Below, piece after piece: positions 8,001 to 16,853 of a DNA stretch of 64,000 nt. A program made the translations under genes and the position numbers. The notes beneath the pieces were generated by a model. That model was given only the letters and a program-made list of their open reading frames with translations. It did not search any database and was not told where the DNA came from. The DNA is taken from assembly GCA_040507035.1 (NCBI GenBank), contig JBEVVR010000044.1, forward strand, positions 124,001 to 188,000, in the 5' to 3' direction. Each line of letters starts with the position of its first letter. Within the stretch, counting starts at the first letter, position 1. The DNA is from Thiodiazotropha sp040507035. GTDB lineage: Bacteria > Pseudomonadota > Gammaproteobacteria > Chromatiales > Chromatiaceae.

Positions 8001-8393
8001 TTAGGGACGCTTTAAGGATGACGACTCCAGTTCCATGCGTTCACTGTTGGCCACATTCACCTCCCTGCCGTCGAGGGTGACGAAGTGTCGCTCCTCGATG
8101 TCTCCGCGACGTGCCTGGTAGCTCACGCTCCTCCCTGTCTGGGTGTCGATCACGGTAACGGTTACCACCCGGGCGAGGTCCTGCCACTGGGTATAGAGAA
8201 AGAGTCCACTTCCAAGCAACAACATCACAAGCAGCAGATATGCCCCCCATTTCAATAGGGGATTATGCGCCGGCTTTGGGGCCTCACTGGGTTGACCCTG
8301 GTGGGTAATCGCCTGCATGCGCTGCTGCCGGTTTCTGACCACCAACCAGGCAATGGCGATTACCGTCAGGGTGAGTATCAATTTAGTTATCAT
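8001..8393 (-). CDS. Small two-helix membrane protein of unknown function
   Basis: The 130-residue protein has a hydrophobic N-terminal helix (about residues 3-20), a short polar loop with a His/Gln-rich stretch, and a second helix at about 47-68. A C-terminal hydrophilic domain of about 60 residues follows (VTVTVIDTQTGRSVSYQARRGDI), which reads like a short beta-hairpin region. No known motif is recognised. It faces the ankyrin lipoprotein gene divergently, and the space between them (8394-8485) should hold both promoters. It could be an envelope quality-control or regulatory protein, but nothing in the sequence proves this. Confidence 0.65.
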   Translation of the reverse strand: MITKLILTLTVIAIAWLVVRNRQQRMQAITHQGQPSEAPKPAHNPLLKWGAYLLLVMLLLGSGLFLYTQWQDLARVVTVTVIDTQTGRSVSYQARRGDIEERHFVTLDGREVNVANSERMELESSSLKRP

Positions 8394-8485
8394 GGCGGCT
8401 AAACCCTATCATGCGGATGCACTGAGGCCAATCTCGAATAACTCTGCTTGCAGCTTCGGTAGTGATCGATTTACTATCTTATCTT

Positions 8486-9133
8486 ATGTTTAACAGACTA
8501 AACCTAATCACCCTTATCAGCCTTTTCACGCTATTCGGCTGCACTCAGCCCAATGAACCGACCATCACTATCTCGCGTGCGGTACAGATTGGCGATATCG
8601 ATCAACTGGAACGCAATATCCATTGGAACGCCGATATCAACAAGCCCGGAGCGGATGGCCAAAGCCCACTACACGTGGCGGCATCAAAGGGAAGCCTGGT
8701 AATGACCAAGATCCTGGTGAAGAACGGTGCCGACCTGGAGGTCTCCGATCCCCAGGGTCACACACCCCTACTCAAGGCCCTGATTGCACGCAATACCATC
8801 GTTGCCGACTACCTGTTCGAGAGCGGTGCCAATCTCGACCCGAACGCCGCACTGCATGAAACCGCTAAACTGGGCAGCGCCGACCGGGATGTGATTGGTT
8901 TCCTGCTGCGCCAGGGGGCAAGCCTTGATAATACCGACGCCGAGGGTAATACTCCCCTCCACTCCGCTATCCTCAATGATCAGCGGGTGGTGGTTAAATA
9001 CCTCGTCAATCGGGGGGCCAGTCTGGATATTCTCAACAGCGCCGGACAGAGCCCGTTGGCGATGGCAATCGAGCGCAATAATCAGGATATAGTCAGAATA
9101 TTGCGCCAGTTTGGCGCCAGTGAAAATCGCTGA
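8486..9133 (+). CDS. Ankyrin-repeat lipoprotein
   Basis: I place the start at the ATG at 8486, because it gives a clean lipoprotein signal (MFNRLNLITLISLFTLFGC) with the lipobox cysteine at residue 19. An in-frame GTG at 8462 would lengthen it by eight residues and spoil the signal. The mature part consists of about five ankyrin repeats. Typical units read DGQSPLHVAASKGS, QGHTPLLKALIARN and EGNTPLHSAILND, each with the TPLH-type turn. Ankyrin repeats bind other proteins, so this is probably an outer-membrane or periplasm-facing interaction module. The partner is unknown and no toxin or enzyme domain is fused. Confidence 0.85.
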   Translation: MFNRLNLITLISLFTLFGCTQPNEPTITISRAVQIGDIDQLERNIHWNADINKPGADGQSPLHVAASKGSLVMTKILVKNGADLEVSDPQGHTPLLKALIARNTIVADYLFESGANLDPNAALHETAKLGSADRDVIGFLLRQGASLDNTDAEGNTPLHSAILNDQRVVVKYLVNRGASLDILNSAGQSPLAMAIERNNQDIVRILRQFGASENR

Positions 9134-9174
9134 ACAATTTTCATCTACTTTTTTAATTAGGGTTAATAATCAAC

Positions 9175-9459
9175 ATGGCATCAACACCTGAAGAACTCAG
9201 TGTAAGCTACACCGAGGACGGCATCGAGGTCGTCAAGGAGCTGGACAAGGTCGTACTCTCAAAGGGAGCCTGGACAACGATCATCTTCCGTTATCAGGAC
9301 TGGGACCGGGCGAAGCAGACCTATGGCGCAGACAAGTTCACCATTCGACGCTATCAGAAGCGGAGTGGTGAATATATGCAGAAAAGCAAGTTCAACATCT
9401 CCAGCAAGGATCAGGCAAAAGGGATCATCGACGCGCTGCAGAAGTGGACCGGGGAGTAG
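9175..9459 (+). CDS. Small conserved hypothetical protein
   Basis: The 94-residue soluble protein is charged and evenly mixed in composition, with a pattern of short strands (IEVVKELDKVVLSKGAWTTIIF) followed by a basic YQKRSGEY segment and a C-terminal helix (QAKGIIDALQKW). I recall similar short proteins annotated only as hypothetical in sulfur-oxidizing gammaproteobacteria, but cannot verify this here. It lies 41 bases after the ankyrin lipoprotein and may share its transcript. The AGGG upstream of the ATG is distant, so translation may be weak. Function unknown. Confidence 0.65.
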   Translation: MASTPEELSVSYTEDGIEVVKELDKVVLSKGAWTTIIFRYQDWDRAKQTYGADKFTIRRYQKRSGEYMQKSKFNISSKDQAKGIIDALQKWTGE

Positions 9460-9489
9460 CCTAAACACCACCTTTGACAGAATCAGGCG

Positions 9490-9566
9490 TAGGGTGCGGC
9501 ATGCCACACCATTCAATGTAATCCCAGCAGACATTCTATTTGTAGGATGAGGCCCTGCCCTACGTT
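9490..9566. repeat. Degenerate REP-like inverted repeat patch
   Basis: Contains GTAGGGTGCGGCATGCCACACC and, 30 bases on, a second imperfect palindrome (GTAGGATGAGGCCCTGCCCTAC). Related palindromes occur at 15100-15123 and 53351-53373. A 13-base word (CGGAGGTGGCTGG) at about 9585 also recurs in inverted form near 53305. This looks like a dispersed short intergenic repeat. Confidence 0.55.
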
Positions 9567-9613
9567 CTACAACACCACTTGCAGACCGGAGGTGGCTGGT
9601 AAAATAGAAAATC

Positions 9614-11050
9614 CTATTCAGGAGCGATACGCTCGGCCCAGGCCAGTAACTGCGGGATCAGTTCTCGTCTCTCGGGAGTCAGTTGCGGATCCTGTTCAAG
9701 ACTATCAAGCTTCGCCAGGTATTCATCCAGAGTAATACTACCGCCACCATCGCTATCGAGCAGCCGTGATCTGCGATACTCCTGCCATTGTTGCCGCTCC
9801 TCCTTCGAGAGCAGCTCGGGCCAATTTCTTGCACGATACCTGAACAACATCTCGGGTAGGCGACTATCATCAAAGAGCAGCGGAAACTCTCCCAGGGCGG
9901 CGGGTTCCGTGGCGATAATCTGCTCCATGCGACGACGGTCGTCGCGGGAGAAAAAACCACCGCTGTAGAGCGCCTGATCAGGATCGGTGATTGGCTCGAA
10001 TTGCGCTTTCTGATGCACATTTCTGATCTTGCCAGGCAAACTCCGATCGCCGAGAAGTTGTCGCCGATAACGCTCTCCCTTTTGGATGTCGATATCCCAG
10101 CGCTTTGCCGCCTCATCCGTCATCGTGGAGAGAGGTACCACAACCGGACATTTGTTGATATGAACCGTCTTCAGGGGAATGCGTTCAATCCCTTCCGCTA
10201 GCTCCGCGGCAGGGGTAAACAGGCGTTCATGGATATCCTCTTCCGAGAGTTCAAGCAGCGCTGCCGGATCGTAGCGCAGATCGTAGACAATCACCCCATT
10301 GGGATTGGTCGGATGCTTCGCCAAGGGTACCACCATGGCGATACAGCCCCGTGCCGCGGGATACATCGAAGAGACGTGCAGCACCGCTTGCCGCCGTTGC
10401 AGGTTTAGGCGATCGGCGATGGTGTTTTTATTTCGGCTGTTTAACAGGTAGTCGTAGAGTCTCGGCTGGCGCTGTTTGATCAATCGTGCCAAACCGATGG
10501 TGGCATGGACATCTGAAAGTGCATCGTGGGCGGATTCATGGGAGATATCGTTGGCCGCACAGAGCACCTCAAGGCGGAAACTGGTAACCCCATCCTCGTT
10601 TTGCGGCCACGCTATACCTTGCGGCCTCAGGGCATGGGTAAGTCGGACCATGTCGATGATGTCCCAGCGGGACGATCCGTTCTGCCACTCCCTGGCGTAG
10701 GGATCGTAGAAGTTTCTATAGAGGGTGTTGCGTGTCACCTCATCATCAAAGCGAATACTGTTATAGCCCACACCACATGTCTCTGGCCGGGCCAGTTCAT
10801 GGTGAATCCTGTTGATGAATTCCGCTTCGATCACCCCCTCCTGGTATGCCTTTTGTGGCGAGATACCGGTTATCAGACAGGCCTCCGGTTGCGGCAACAT
10901 GTCATCACTCGGCTTGCAGTAGACAACCAGCGGATCGCCGATCGGATTGAGCTCCGCATCGGTGCGCACACCGGCGAACTGAGAAGGCCTGTCCCGGCGC
11001 GGATCGGCTCCCCAGGTCTCATAATCGTGCCAATAGAAACTGAACGTCAT
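9614..11050 (-). CDS. sbcB: Exodeoxyribonuclease I
   Basis: SbcB degrades single-stranded DNA 3' to 5' and acts in mismatch repair and recombination control. The 478-residue length matches the family. The DEDD-type exonuclease motif I is at the N-terminus (HDYETWG, D9 and E11), and the middle contains the family's VGYNSIRFDDEVTR motif II and the HDALSDVHATIGLARL motif III. The C-terminal half is the SH3-like and helical accessory region that contacts DNA and SSB. It is a single gene with a repeat element in its promoter-side flank. Confidence 0.96.
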   Translation of the reverse strand: MTFSFYWHDYETWGADPRRDRPSQFAGVRTDAELNPIGDPLVVYCKPSDDMLPQPEACLITGISPQKAYQEGVIEAEFINRIHHELARPETCGVGYNSIRFDDEVTRNTLYRNFYDPYAREWQNGSSRWDIIDMVRLTHALRPQGIAWPQNEDGVTSFRLEVLCAANDISHESAHDALSDVHATIGLARLIKQRQPRLYDYLLNSRNKNTIADRLNLQRRQAVLHVSSMYPAARGCIAMVVPLAKHPTNPNGVIVYDLRYDPAALLELSEEDIHERLFTPAAELAEGIERIPLKTVHINKCPVVVPLSTMTDEAAKRWDIDIQKGERYRRQLLGDRSLPGKIRNVHQKAQFEPITDPDQALYSGGFFSRDDRRRMEQIIATEPAALGEFPLLFDDSRLPEMLFRYRARNWPELLSKEERQQWQEYRRSRLLDSDGGGSITLDEYLAKLDSLEQDPQLTPERRELIPQLLAWAERIAPE

Positions 11051-11056
11051 ATAAGT

Positions 11057-11235
11057 AAGTCCGCAAATGAACGCAAAATAAACGCAAATAAAGATTTAAT
11101 TTTTTTACTTGTTACAACGCTCCTGTGTAGAAGCTATGTACAAGCAAATTGCGATTCGAGGATTGTGGCAGAGTCGACGCAGCTTATACAGGGATCTGAG
11201 AACATTTGCGTTCATTAGCGTTCATTTGCGGACTT
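11057..11235. repeat. MITE-like element with ~32-base terminal inverted repeats
   Basis: The ends are inverted copies of one another: 11057-11089 begins AAGTCCGCAAATGAACGC and 11204-11235 ends GCGTTCATTTGCGGACTT, with only a few mismatches over about 32 bases. Inside each end an 11-base period of the type AAATGAACGCA repeats two to three times. It encodes no protein. It fills the gap between sbcB and the deacetylase gene. Related units lie at 53196, 53418 and 53919. Confidence 0.8.
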
Positions 11236-11242
11236 CTTACAC

Positions 11243-12169
11243 TCAATTCAAACCCATCAACACTCGAATATGGGCCTCGACACTGCGCCCCAGGGCATGG
11301 GGCTCATAGCCGCCCTCCAGCACCGAGACGATCCTGCCCTCGGCATAGTCGTCCGCCAGGGCCTTGATCTGTTCGGTAACCCAGCGATAGTCCGACTCCG
11401 TGAGGCTGACTCCCGACATGTCATCCTCGATATGGGCATCGAATCCTGCGGAGACAAATAGCAGCTGCGGTTTGAAATGGTTCAGCGCCGGTAACCAGTG
11501 CTCGGTGACGGCCTGGCGGAATTCGGCGCTCTTCGCGGTCGCCTGCAAGGGGGCGCAGATAATGTGGTCGGGACTCTCTTCAATGGCGGTATAGGGGTAG
11601 AAAGGATGCTGAAAGGTAGAGCAGACAATGACCCTGCGGTCATGGCGAAAGATATCTTCACTGCCATTGCCATGGTGGACATCGAAATCGAGTATGGCGA
11701 CACGTTCCAGTGCATACGCCTCCATGGCATGAGCGGCGCCTATGGCGGCGTTTCCATAAACACAAAAGCCCATGGTGCGCATTCTCTCCGCATGATGGCC
11801 GGGAGGCCTTACACTGCAAAAGGCGTTCGACAATCCCTCCTGCATAATCAGATCCACCGCCTTGACCACGGCACCGGCTGCCCTTTTAGCTGCTTGCAGG
11901 CTCTGAGGACTGACCACGGTATCGGGATCGAGATGGGCATGACCGCTTTGCGGCATCAACTTCTCTACCTGATTGAGGTAGGCCACATCGTGGCAACGCA
12001 ACAACTGCTCTCTGGTTACCTCGGGTGCCTCGTAGTGACGCAAAAAGTCATACAGCTGTGCAGCCATCAATCGATCATCGATCGCCTGCAGCCGTGCAGC
12101 GTTTTCAGGATGCCCCACACCTGTGTCATGCAACAGGCAATCGGGGTGTGTTATATAAGCTGTCTTCAA
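11243..12169 (-). CDS. Histone deacetylase family protein (AcuC/class II-like)
   Basis: A zinc-dependent amidohydrolase of 308 residues. The catalytic signature is complete: RPPGHHAE with the paired histidines at 125-126, DFDVHHGNG with zinc ligands D163 and H165, and a later metal-binding aspartate at about 244 (SAGFDAHIEDD). In bacteria these enzymes remove acetyl or related acyl groups from lysines or from polyamines and acetoin-related substrates. It is transcribed divergently from a GNAT-containing acyl-CoA ligase at 12421, with 251 bases between the two starts. That suggests opposite arms of protein acetylation, although a small-molecule substrate is equally possible. Confidence 0.92.
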   Translation of the reverse strand: MKTAYITHPDCLLHDTGVGHPENAARLQAIDDRLMAAQLYDFLRHYEAPEVTREQLLRCHDVAYLNQVEKLMPQSGHAHLDPDTVVSPQSLQAAKRAAGAVVKAVDLIMQEGLSNAFCSVRPPGHHAERMRTMGFCVYGNAAIGAAHAMEAYALERVAILDFDVHHGNGSEDIFRHDRRVIVCSTFQHPFYPYTAIEESPDHIICAPLQATAKSAEFRQAVTEHWLPALNHFKPQLLFVSAGFDAHIEDDMSGVSLTESDYRWVTEQIKALADDYAEGRIVSVLEGGYEPHALGRSVEAHIRVLMGLN

Positions 12170-12420
12170 TCGCCAACCCTCTATTCGAAAGCTTCTATTT
12201 AGCCAAATAATACAAACTATAAATCAGTTAAAATAGGCTACTTAGTTAAAGAAATTGTCATTATAAAAAGTTAAAATTCAAGTCTGTTCAGCCGCTATAA
12301 GTGAGTGAATTCAACATCACTTCTTTATCGCTGTTGTAAGAATTCCAAACTGTGTCTTAATTGAGTATTCAAGGACATCATACTCCATATCATCTTTCCA
12401 CGTTCATTAGGCTGTAGATC

Positions 12421-15102
12421 ATGCAATCACACTATTTAACCCCTCTCTTCTCCCCCAAGAGCATTGCCATGTTTGGCGCCAGCGACAGGAAAAACTCGGT
12501 AGGAGAGGTGGTGTTCAGAAACCTCAAATCCGCAGGATTCAAGGGTGATATATATCCCATCAATCTCAAGCACGACAAGGTTCAGGGTGTGAAGGCCTAC
12601 AACTCGATCCAGGCGGTGGGTAAGCCCGTCGATTTGGCGGTTGTCGCCACCCCGGCGAAGACCATACCGGCGATCGTGCAGGCCTGTGGCGAACATGGGG
12701 TCAAGGCGATGATAGTCCTCTCCGCCGGGTTTCGTGAAACAGGCGCCGCCGGACGCCGCCTGGAAGATAAGATAGTGGAGCTTGCAAAGGATTATGGAAT
12801 ACGTTTCATCGGCCCCAACTGCCTTGGACTGATTCGGCCGGATCAGGGCATCAACATCACCTTTGGTAACAACAATGCCACCGCGGGCAATCTGGCACTG
12901 GTCTCCCAGTCCGGGGCGATCTGCACCGCGATCCTCGATTGGGCCGAGGTTAACGAAGTCGGTTTCTCCACCGTAATTTCCACCGGCATCGGTGCCGATC
13001 TCGATTTTGGCGACTATCTCGACTATCTGGTCTCCGATCCCAAGACCGACAGTATCCTGCTCTACGTGGAGGGAATAAAGAATGCACGTCGCTTTATGAG
13101 CGGCTTGAGGGCGGCGTCACGCATCAAGCCCGTGATCGTACTCAAGGTTGGCCGCCATGCAGCGGGTGCGGAGGCCTCGATGTCCCACACCGGGGCCCTG
13201 GTCGGTAGCGACGAAACCTTTGCCGCTGCACTCTCCCGATCGGGTGTATTGCGGGTGGAGACGGTTTCCCAGCTCTTCTCCGCTGCCAAGGTGCTCTCTT
13301 CCCGCTACCGGGTCTATGGCGACAGACTGGCGATCATCACCAACGGCGGCGGTCCTGGGGTAATGGCCGCTGACCGCGCCTCCGATCTGAATATCGAGCT
13401 GGCGGAGTTCGACGACGAGACCATGGATAAGCTCAACAAGGCGCTGCCGGATGTCTGGTCACACGGCAATCCCGTGGATATCATCGGTGATGCACCACCG
13501 GAGCGCTATCGCGCCGCAATCGATACCTGTCTCAACGATCCCGGCGTGGATGGCACCATCGTCATCCTCACCCCCCAGGCGATGACCGAGCCGGAAGAGG
13601 TGGCGAAGGCCATAGTCGGTCTCGCGGATCACCACAAGAAACCGATCCTGACCAGTTGGATGGGGGGTACCCAGGTGGAGAGCGCGCGCAAGCTCTTCAA
13701 CAACGCCAAACTACCCACCTTCCGCACCCTGGAAAATGCGGTCGACGCCTTCTCCTATCTCTCTTCCTACCAGAAGAATCAGCGACTGTTGCTGCAGACG
13801 CCGGCAAAGAGTTCCCGACGGCACATCGAACCCGATACGGAAGGCGCCAGACTGATCATCGAGAGTGCGCTGTCGGAGCAACGTAAGGTATTGAGCGAAC
13901 CCGAATCATTCGCCCTGCTTGGCGCGTTCCGCATCAATGCGGTACGCAACGGCATCGCCCGCTCCGCCAACGAGGCGCTGATCCTGGCGGAATCGATGGG
14001 CTTTCCGGTGGCGATGAAGATCTACTCCCCCGATATCTCGCACAAATCGGATGCCGGTGGCATACGCCTCAATATCAGTAACGCCCAGGTGGTGCGCAGC
14101 ACCTACCGGGACCTGATCGATCAGGTCAAGGAGACCCGCCCCGAGGCCAGAATCGAGGGTGTCACCGTTGAACAGATGTACCAGAGCCCAAATGGTCGGG
14201 AACTGCTCATCGGCATCGTGCGCGACCCGGTGTTTGGTCCGGTGATCAGCTTCGGCAGCGGTGGTACCGCGGTTGAGGTGATGGGTGACTCGGCAATCGC
14301 CCTGCCACCGCTCAACCGTCGACTTGCCAGCGACCTCATCGACCGCACCAAGGCGGCCAAGCTGTTGGGCCAGTTCCGCCACATGCCCCCCGCCAATCGT
14401 GAAGCCCTGATCGATGTACTGCTGCGGGTCTCCACCATGGCCTGCGAGCTTCCCTGGATTCAGGAGATGGATATCAATCCTCTGATCGTCGACGATATGG
14501 ATGCAATGGCCGTGGATGCGCGTATTAGAGTCGACTTCCCGCGCCCATCCACCGACCCCTACAACCATCTGGCGATCCATCCCTATCCGGTCAATCTGGT
14601 CAATCGCACCCAGCTGCCCAACGGTACCAATATCGTGATCAGGCCTATCCGTCCGGAGGACGCCGATCTGGAGCAGAACTTCACCCGCCAGCTCTCCGAT
14701 GAGGCCAAGTACTTCCGCTTCATGAGCTCGATCCAGGAGCTGACTCCGGAGATGCTGACAAGATTCACCCAGATCGACTACCACAACGAGATGGCGCTGA
14801 TTGCGGTCACCGAGGAGGGGGATCATGAGATCGAGCTGGGAGTGGCGCGCTATGTGACCAATCCCGACAAGAAGAGCTGTGAATTCGCCCTAGTGGTCTC
14901 CGACCAGTGGCAGCGCCAGGGTATAGGCCACAAACTCATGAACCAGCTGATGGAGATCGCCCGCGACCGCGGCCTGGAGAAGATGGAGGGTGAGGTATTG
15001 AGCAATAATTTCAAGATGCTCGATCTGATGAAATCACTCTACTTCAACATCAGCACATCAGCGGACGACAACAGCATCAAGCAAGTCGTGGTGGAACTGT
15101 AG
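12421..15102 (+). CDS. NDP-forming acyl-CoA ligase fused to GNAT acetyltransferase (Pat/PatZ-like)
   Basis: The 893-residue protein has the order CoA-binding domain (about 8-130), succinyl-CoA-ligase-like domains (about 150-450), ATP-grasp domain (about 480-695) and C-terminal GNAT N-acetyltransferase (about 735-893, acetyl-CoA motif QRQGIGHKL near 827). This is the architecture of Salmonella Pat/YfiQ, which acetylates acetyl-CoA synthetase and other proteins. A histidine is present at 256 in the motif SHTGALVG, about where ADP-forming acetyl-CoA synthetases carry their phosphorylated histidine, so the ligase half may be active. It faces a deacetylase gene. No clear Shine-Dalgarno is seen. 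Its stop codon lies within a hairpin repeat. Confidence 0.93.
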   Translation: MQSHYLTPLFSPKSIAMFGASDRKNSVGEVVFRNLKSAGFKGDIYPINLKHDKVQGVKAYNSIQAVGKPVDLAVVATPAKTIPAIVQACGEHGVKAMIVLSAGFRETGAAGRRLEDKIVELAKDYGIRFIGPNCLGLIRPDQGINITFGNNNATAGNLALVSQSGAICTAILDWAEVNEVGFSTVISTGIGADLDFGDYLDYLVSDPKTDSILLYVEGIKNARRFMSGLRAASRIKPVIVLKVGRHAAGAEASMSHTGALVGSDETFAAALSRSGVLRVETVSQLFSAAKVLSSRYRVYGDRLAIITNGGGPGVMAADRASDLNIELAEFDDETMDKLNKALPDVWSHGNPVDIIGDAPPERYRAAIDTCLNDPGVDGTIVILTPQAMTEPEEVAKAIVGLADHHKKPILTSWMGGTQVESARKLFNNAKLPTFRTLENAVDAFSYLSSYQKNQRLLLQTPAKSSRRHIEPDTEGARLIIESALSEQRKVLSEPESFALLGAFRINAVRNGIARSANEALILAESMGFPVAMKIYSPDISHKSDAGGIRLNISNAQVVRSTYRDLIDQVKETRPEARIEGVTVEQMYQSPNGRELLIGIVRDPVFGPVISFGSGGTAVEVMGDSAIALPPLNRRLASDLIDRTKAAKLLGQFRHMPPANREALIDVLLRVSTMACELPWIQEMDINPLIVDDMDAMAVDARIRVDFPRPSTDPYNHLAIHPYPVNLVNRTQLPNGTNIVIRPIRPEDADLEQNFTRQLSDEAKYFRFMSSIQELTPEMLTRFTQIDYHNEMALIAVTEEGDHEIELGVARYVTNPDKKSCEFALVVSDQWQRQGIGHKLMNQLMEIARDRGLEKMEGEVLSNNFKMLDLMKSLYFNISTSADDNSIKQVVVEL

Positions 15103-15123
15103 GGTGCGGCAAGCCGCACCCTA
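15100..15123. repeat. Perfect hairpin repeat overlapping a stop codon
   Basis: TAGGGTGCGGC and GCCGCACCCTA are perfect inverted complements (11 bases) around a two-base centre. The first three bases are the stop codon of the acyltransferase gene. It is the best-preserved copy of the REP-like palindrome also seen near 9490 and 53351. Confidence 0.75.
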
Positions 15124-15130
15124 CATCAAT

Positions 15131-15168
15131 AAAAAAGCCGCTCTGCCATGAGACAGAGCGGCTCTTTG
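15131..15168 (-). terminator. Rho-independent terminator, probably bidirectional
   Basis: Stem AGCCGCTCTG / CAGAGCGGCT (ten perfect pairs) with an eight-base loop. On the minus strand it is followed by TTTTTTATTG, so it should end the ffh-to-rplS transcript. On the plus strand a weaker CTTTG tract follows, for the acyltransferase gene. Confidence 0.88.
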
Positions 15169-15190
15169 CACAACTGACGGCAGGTTGAAT

Positions 15191-15535
15191 TTAGATCTTC
15201 TCTTTGATCCGAGCGGCTTTACCGGTGCGTCCGCGCAGGTAGTAGAGTTTGGCCCGGCGAACATCGCCGCGGCGGGTCACCTTGATGGAGGCCACGGTGG
15301 GGCTGTAGGTCTGAAATACACGCTCCACACCTTCGCCGTGGGAGATCTTGCGTACGGTGAATGCGGAATTGAGACCCCGATTACGCTTGGCGATGACGAT
15401 ACCTTCAAAGGCCTGAAGGCGCTCACGCTGCCCCTCTTTGACTCTGACTTGAACCACAACGGTATCACCGGGGCCAAAATCGGGGACTTCGCGTCCCATC
15501 TGTTCGGCGTCGAGATCTGCGATGATATTGCTCAT
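15191..15535 (-). CDS. rplS: 50S ribosomal protein L19
   Basis: A 114-residue large-subunit protein located at the 30S-50S interface. The N-terminal IIADLDAEQM, the PGDTVVVQVRVKEG strand and the characteristic RRGDVRRAKLYYLRGRTGKAARIKEK tail segment identify it. It is the last gene of the usual rpsP-rimM-trmD-rplS group, three bases after trmD, and is followed by a strong terminator. Confidence 0.98.
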   Translation of the reverse strand: MSNIIADLDAEQMGREVPDFGPGDTVVVQVRVKEGQRERLQAFEGIVIAKRNRGLNSAFTVRKISHGEGVERVFQTYSPTVASIKVTRRGDVRRAKLYYLRGRTGKAARIKEKI

Positions 15536-15538
15536 GGT

Positions 15539-16300
15539 CTATTGCTCCTGTGTCTGCTCCGCGTCTCCCGACGCAGCAATGATTTCTGCTAATAACTTCT
15601 CTTCTTCCGCCGACATCTCGCGGCCCTGCAACAGATCGGGACGTCTCTCCAGGGTACGCTTCAGTGCCTGCCGTAGTCGCCAGCGACGAATCTCGTCGTG
15701 GTTGCCACCCTGCAGTACCAAGGGTACCGACACGCCATCGATCTCTTCCGGACGGGTATAGTGCGGACAATCCAGCAACCCATCCATGAATGAATCCTGT
15801 TGTGCGGAATCGGCATCGCCCAGGGTTCCGGGGATCAGCCTTATCACCGCATCCATAACCACCATCGCGGCCAACTCACCGCCGCTCAAAACGTAGTCGC
15901 CGATGGACCACTCTTCGTCCACATAGCGCTCGATGATGCGCTCATCGACGCCTTCGTAACGACCTGCTATCAACAGCAGGGGTTGTCGAGCATCAGCTAC
16001 TGCCCTTGCACGCTGCTGATCGAACCTCGCGCCTTGCGGGCTGAGGTAGATCACCCGTGCCCCTGGCGAGGCGTTCAACGCCGACTCGATCGCCTGCTGC
16101 AGCGGCTGGTACTTCATCACCATGCCCGGCCCGCCACCATAGGGGCGATCGTCCACGGTACGATGTACATCCTTTGTATAGTCCCGGGGATTCCAGAGTT
16201 CAATCTCCGCCAACTGGCGTGCAATCGCTCTGGCCACCACACCCTCCTTGGTCAGGGCGTCAAACATCGCCGGCATCAGCGTGATCAGATCGAAGCGCAT
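15539..16300 (-). CDS. trmD: tRNA (guanine37-N1)-methyltransferase
   Basis: TrmD methylates G37 next to the anticodon of tRNAs reading CNN codons and prevents frameshifting. The 253-residue protein has the N-terminal RFDLITLMPAMF and the SPOUT trefoil-knot region with RYEGVDERIIERYVDEE and SIGDYVLSGGELA, the S-adenosylmethionine-binding part. Its start overlaps the rimM stop by one base (TGATG), as usual for this operon. The C-terminus is slightly longer and acidic, which does not affect the catalytic core. Confidence 0.98.
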   Translation of the reverse strand: MRFDLITLMPAMFDALTKEGVVARAIARQLAEIELWNPRDYTKDVHRTVDDRPYGGGPGMVMKYQPLQQAIESALNASPGARVIYLSPQGARFDQQRARAVADARQPLLLIAGRYEGVDERIIERYVDEEWSIGDYVLSGGELAAMVVMDAVIRLIPGTLGDADSAQQDSFMDGLLDCPHYTRPEEIDGVSVPLVLQGGNHDEIRRWRLRQALKRTLERRPDLLQGREMSAEEEKLLAEIIAASGDAEQTQEQ

Positions 16301-16806
16301 CAGAACTCGGGGTCCCAGTCGACCAGTATCCGCCCCTGATCCAGATCCACCTCCTGAATGGCCAACCCACTGGTATAGGGTATCAGCCGTTCACGTTCGC
16401 CACGGACCACCAACACATCGTTGGCACCGGTCTCGAAGAGGTGTGAGACCACACCCAAGTCAACCCCCTCGAGGTTGACCACCCGCAGTCCCTGCAGGTC
16501 GTTCCAGTAATATTCGCCAGGTTGCAGCGCCGGTAGCTGATCTCGCTGCACGGCAATGTCACAGTTAACCAGGGGTGCGGCATGGTCCCGGTCGTCGATT
16601 CCCTGAAGCTGGGCGACAACCCCCTTACCCTGAGCATGACCGGCAACCACCCTATGGGGCCGCCAATCCCCACCCTGTTTCAGGTACCAATCCCGGTAGC
16701 GGATGATGCCTTCTCTCGGTGAGGTATGGGAGTAGATCTTGAGCCATCCCCTGACACCAAACAGGCCAGAAACCCGGCCCATTATTATCAACTCATCTTG
16801 TGGCAT
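16300..16806 (-). CDS. rimM: Ribosome maturation factor RimM
   Basis: A 168-residue assembly factor that helps mature the head of the 30S subunit by binding S19. The N-terminal RimM domain starts MGRVSGLFGVRGWLKIYS, the usual signature, and the C-terminal PRC-barrel domain includes YWNDLQGLRVVNLEG and the closing GRILVDWDPEF. It is translationally coupled to trmD and lies 47 bases after rpsP. Confidence 0.97.
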   Translation of the reverse strand: MPQDELIIMGRVSGLFGVRGWLKIYSHTSPREGIIRYRDWYLKQGGDWRPHRVVAGHAQGKGVVAQLQGIDDRDHAAPLVNCDIAVQRDQLPALQPGEYYWNDLQGLRVVNLEGVDLGVVSHLFETGANDVLVVRGERERLIPYTSGLAIQEVDLDQGRILVDWDPEF

Positions 16807-16853
16807 CGTCTCCGTCCCTCCGCGAGCTTCTCACCCGGGACGGGATGCGTTTC

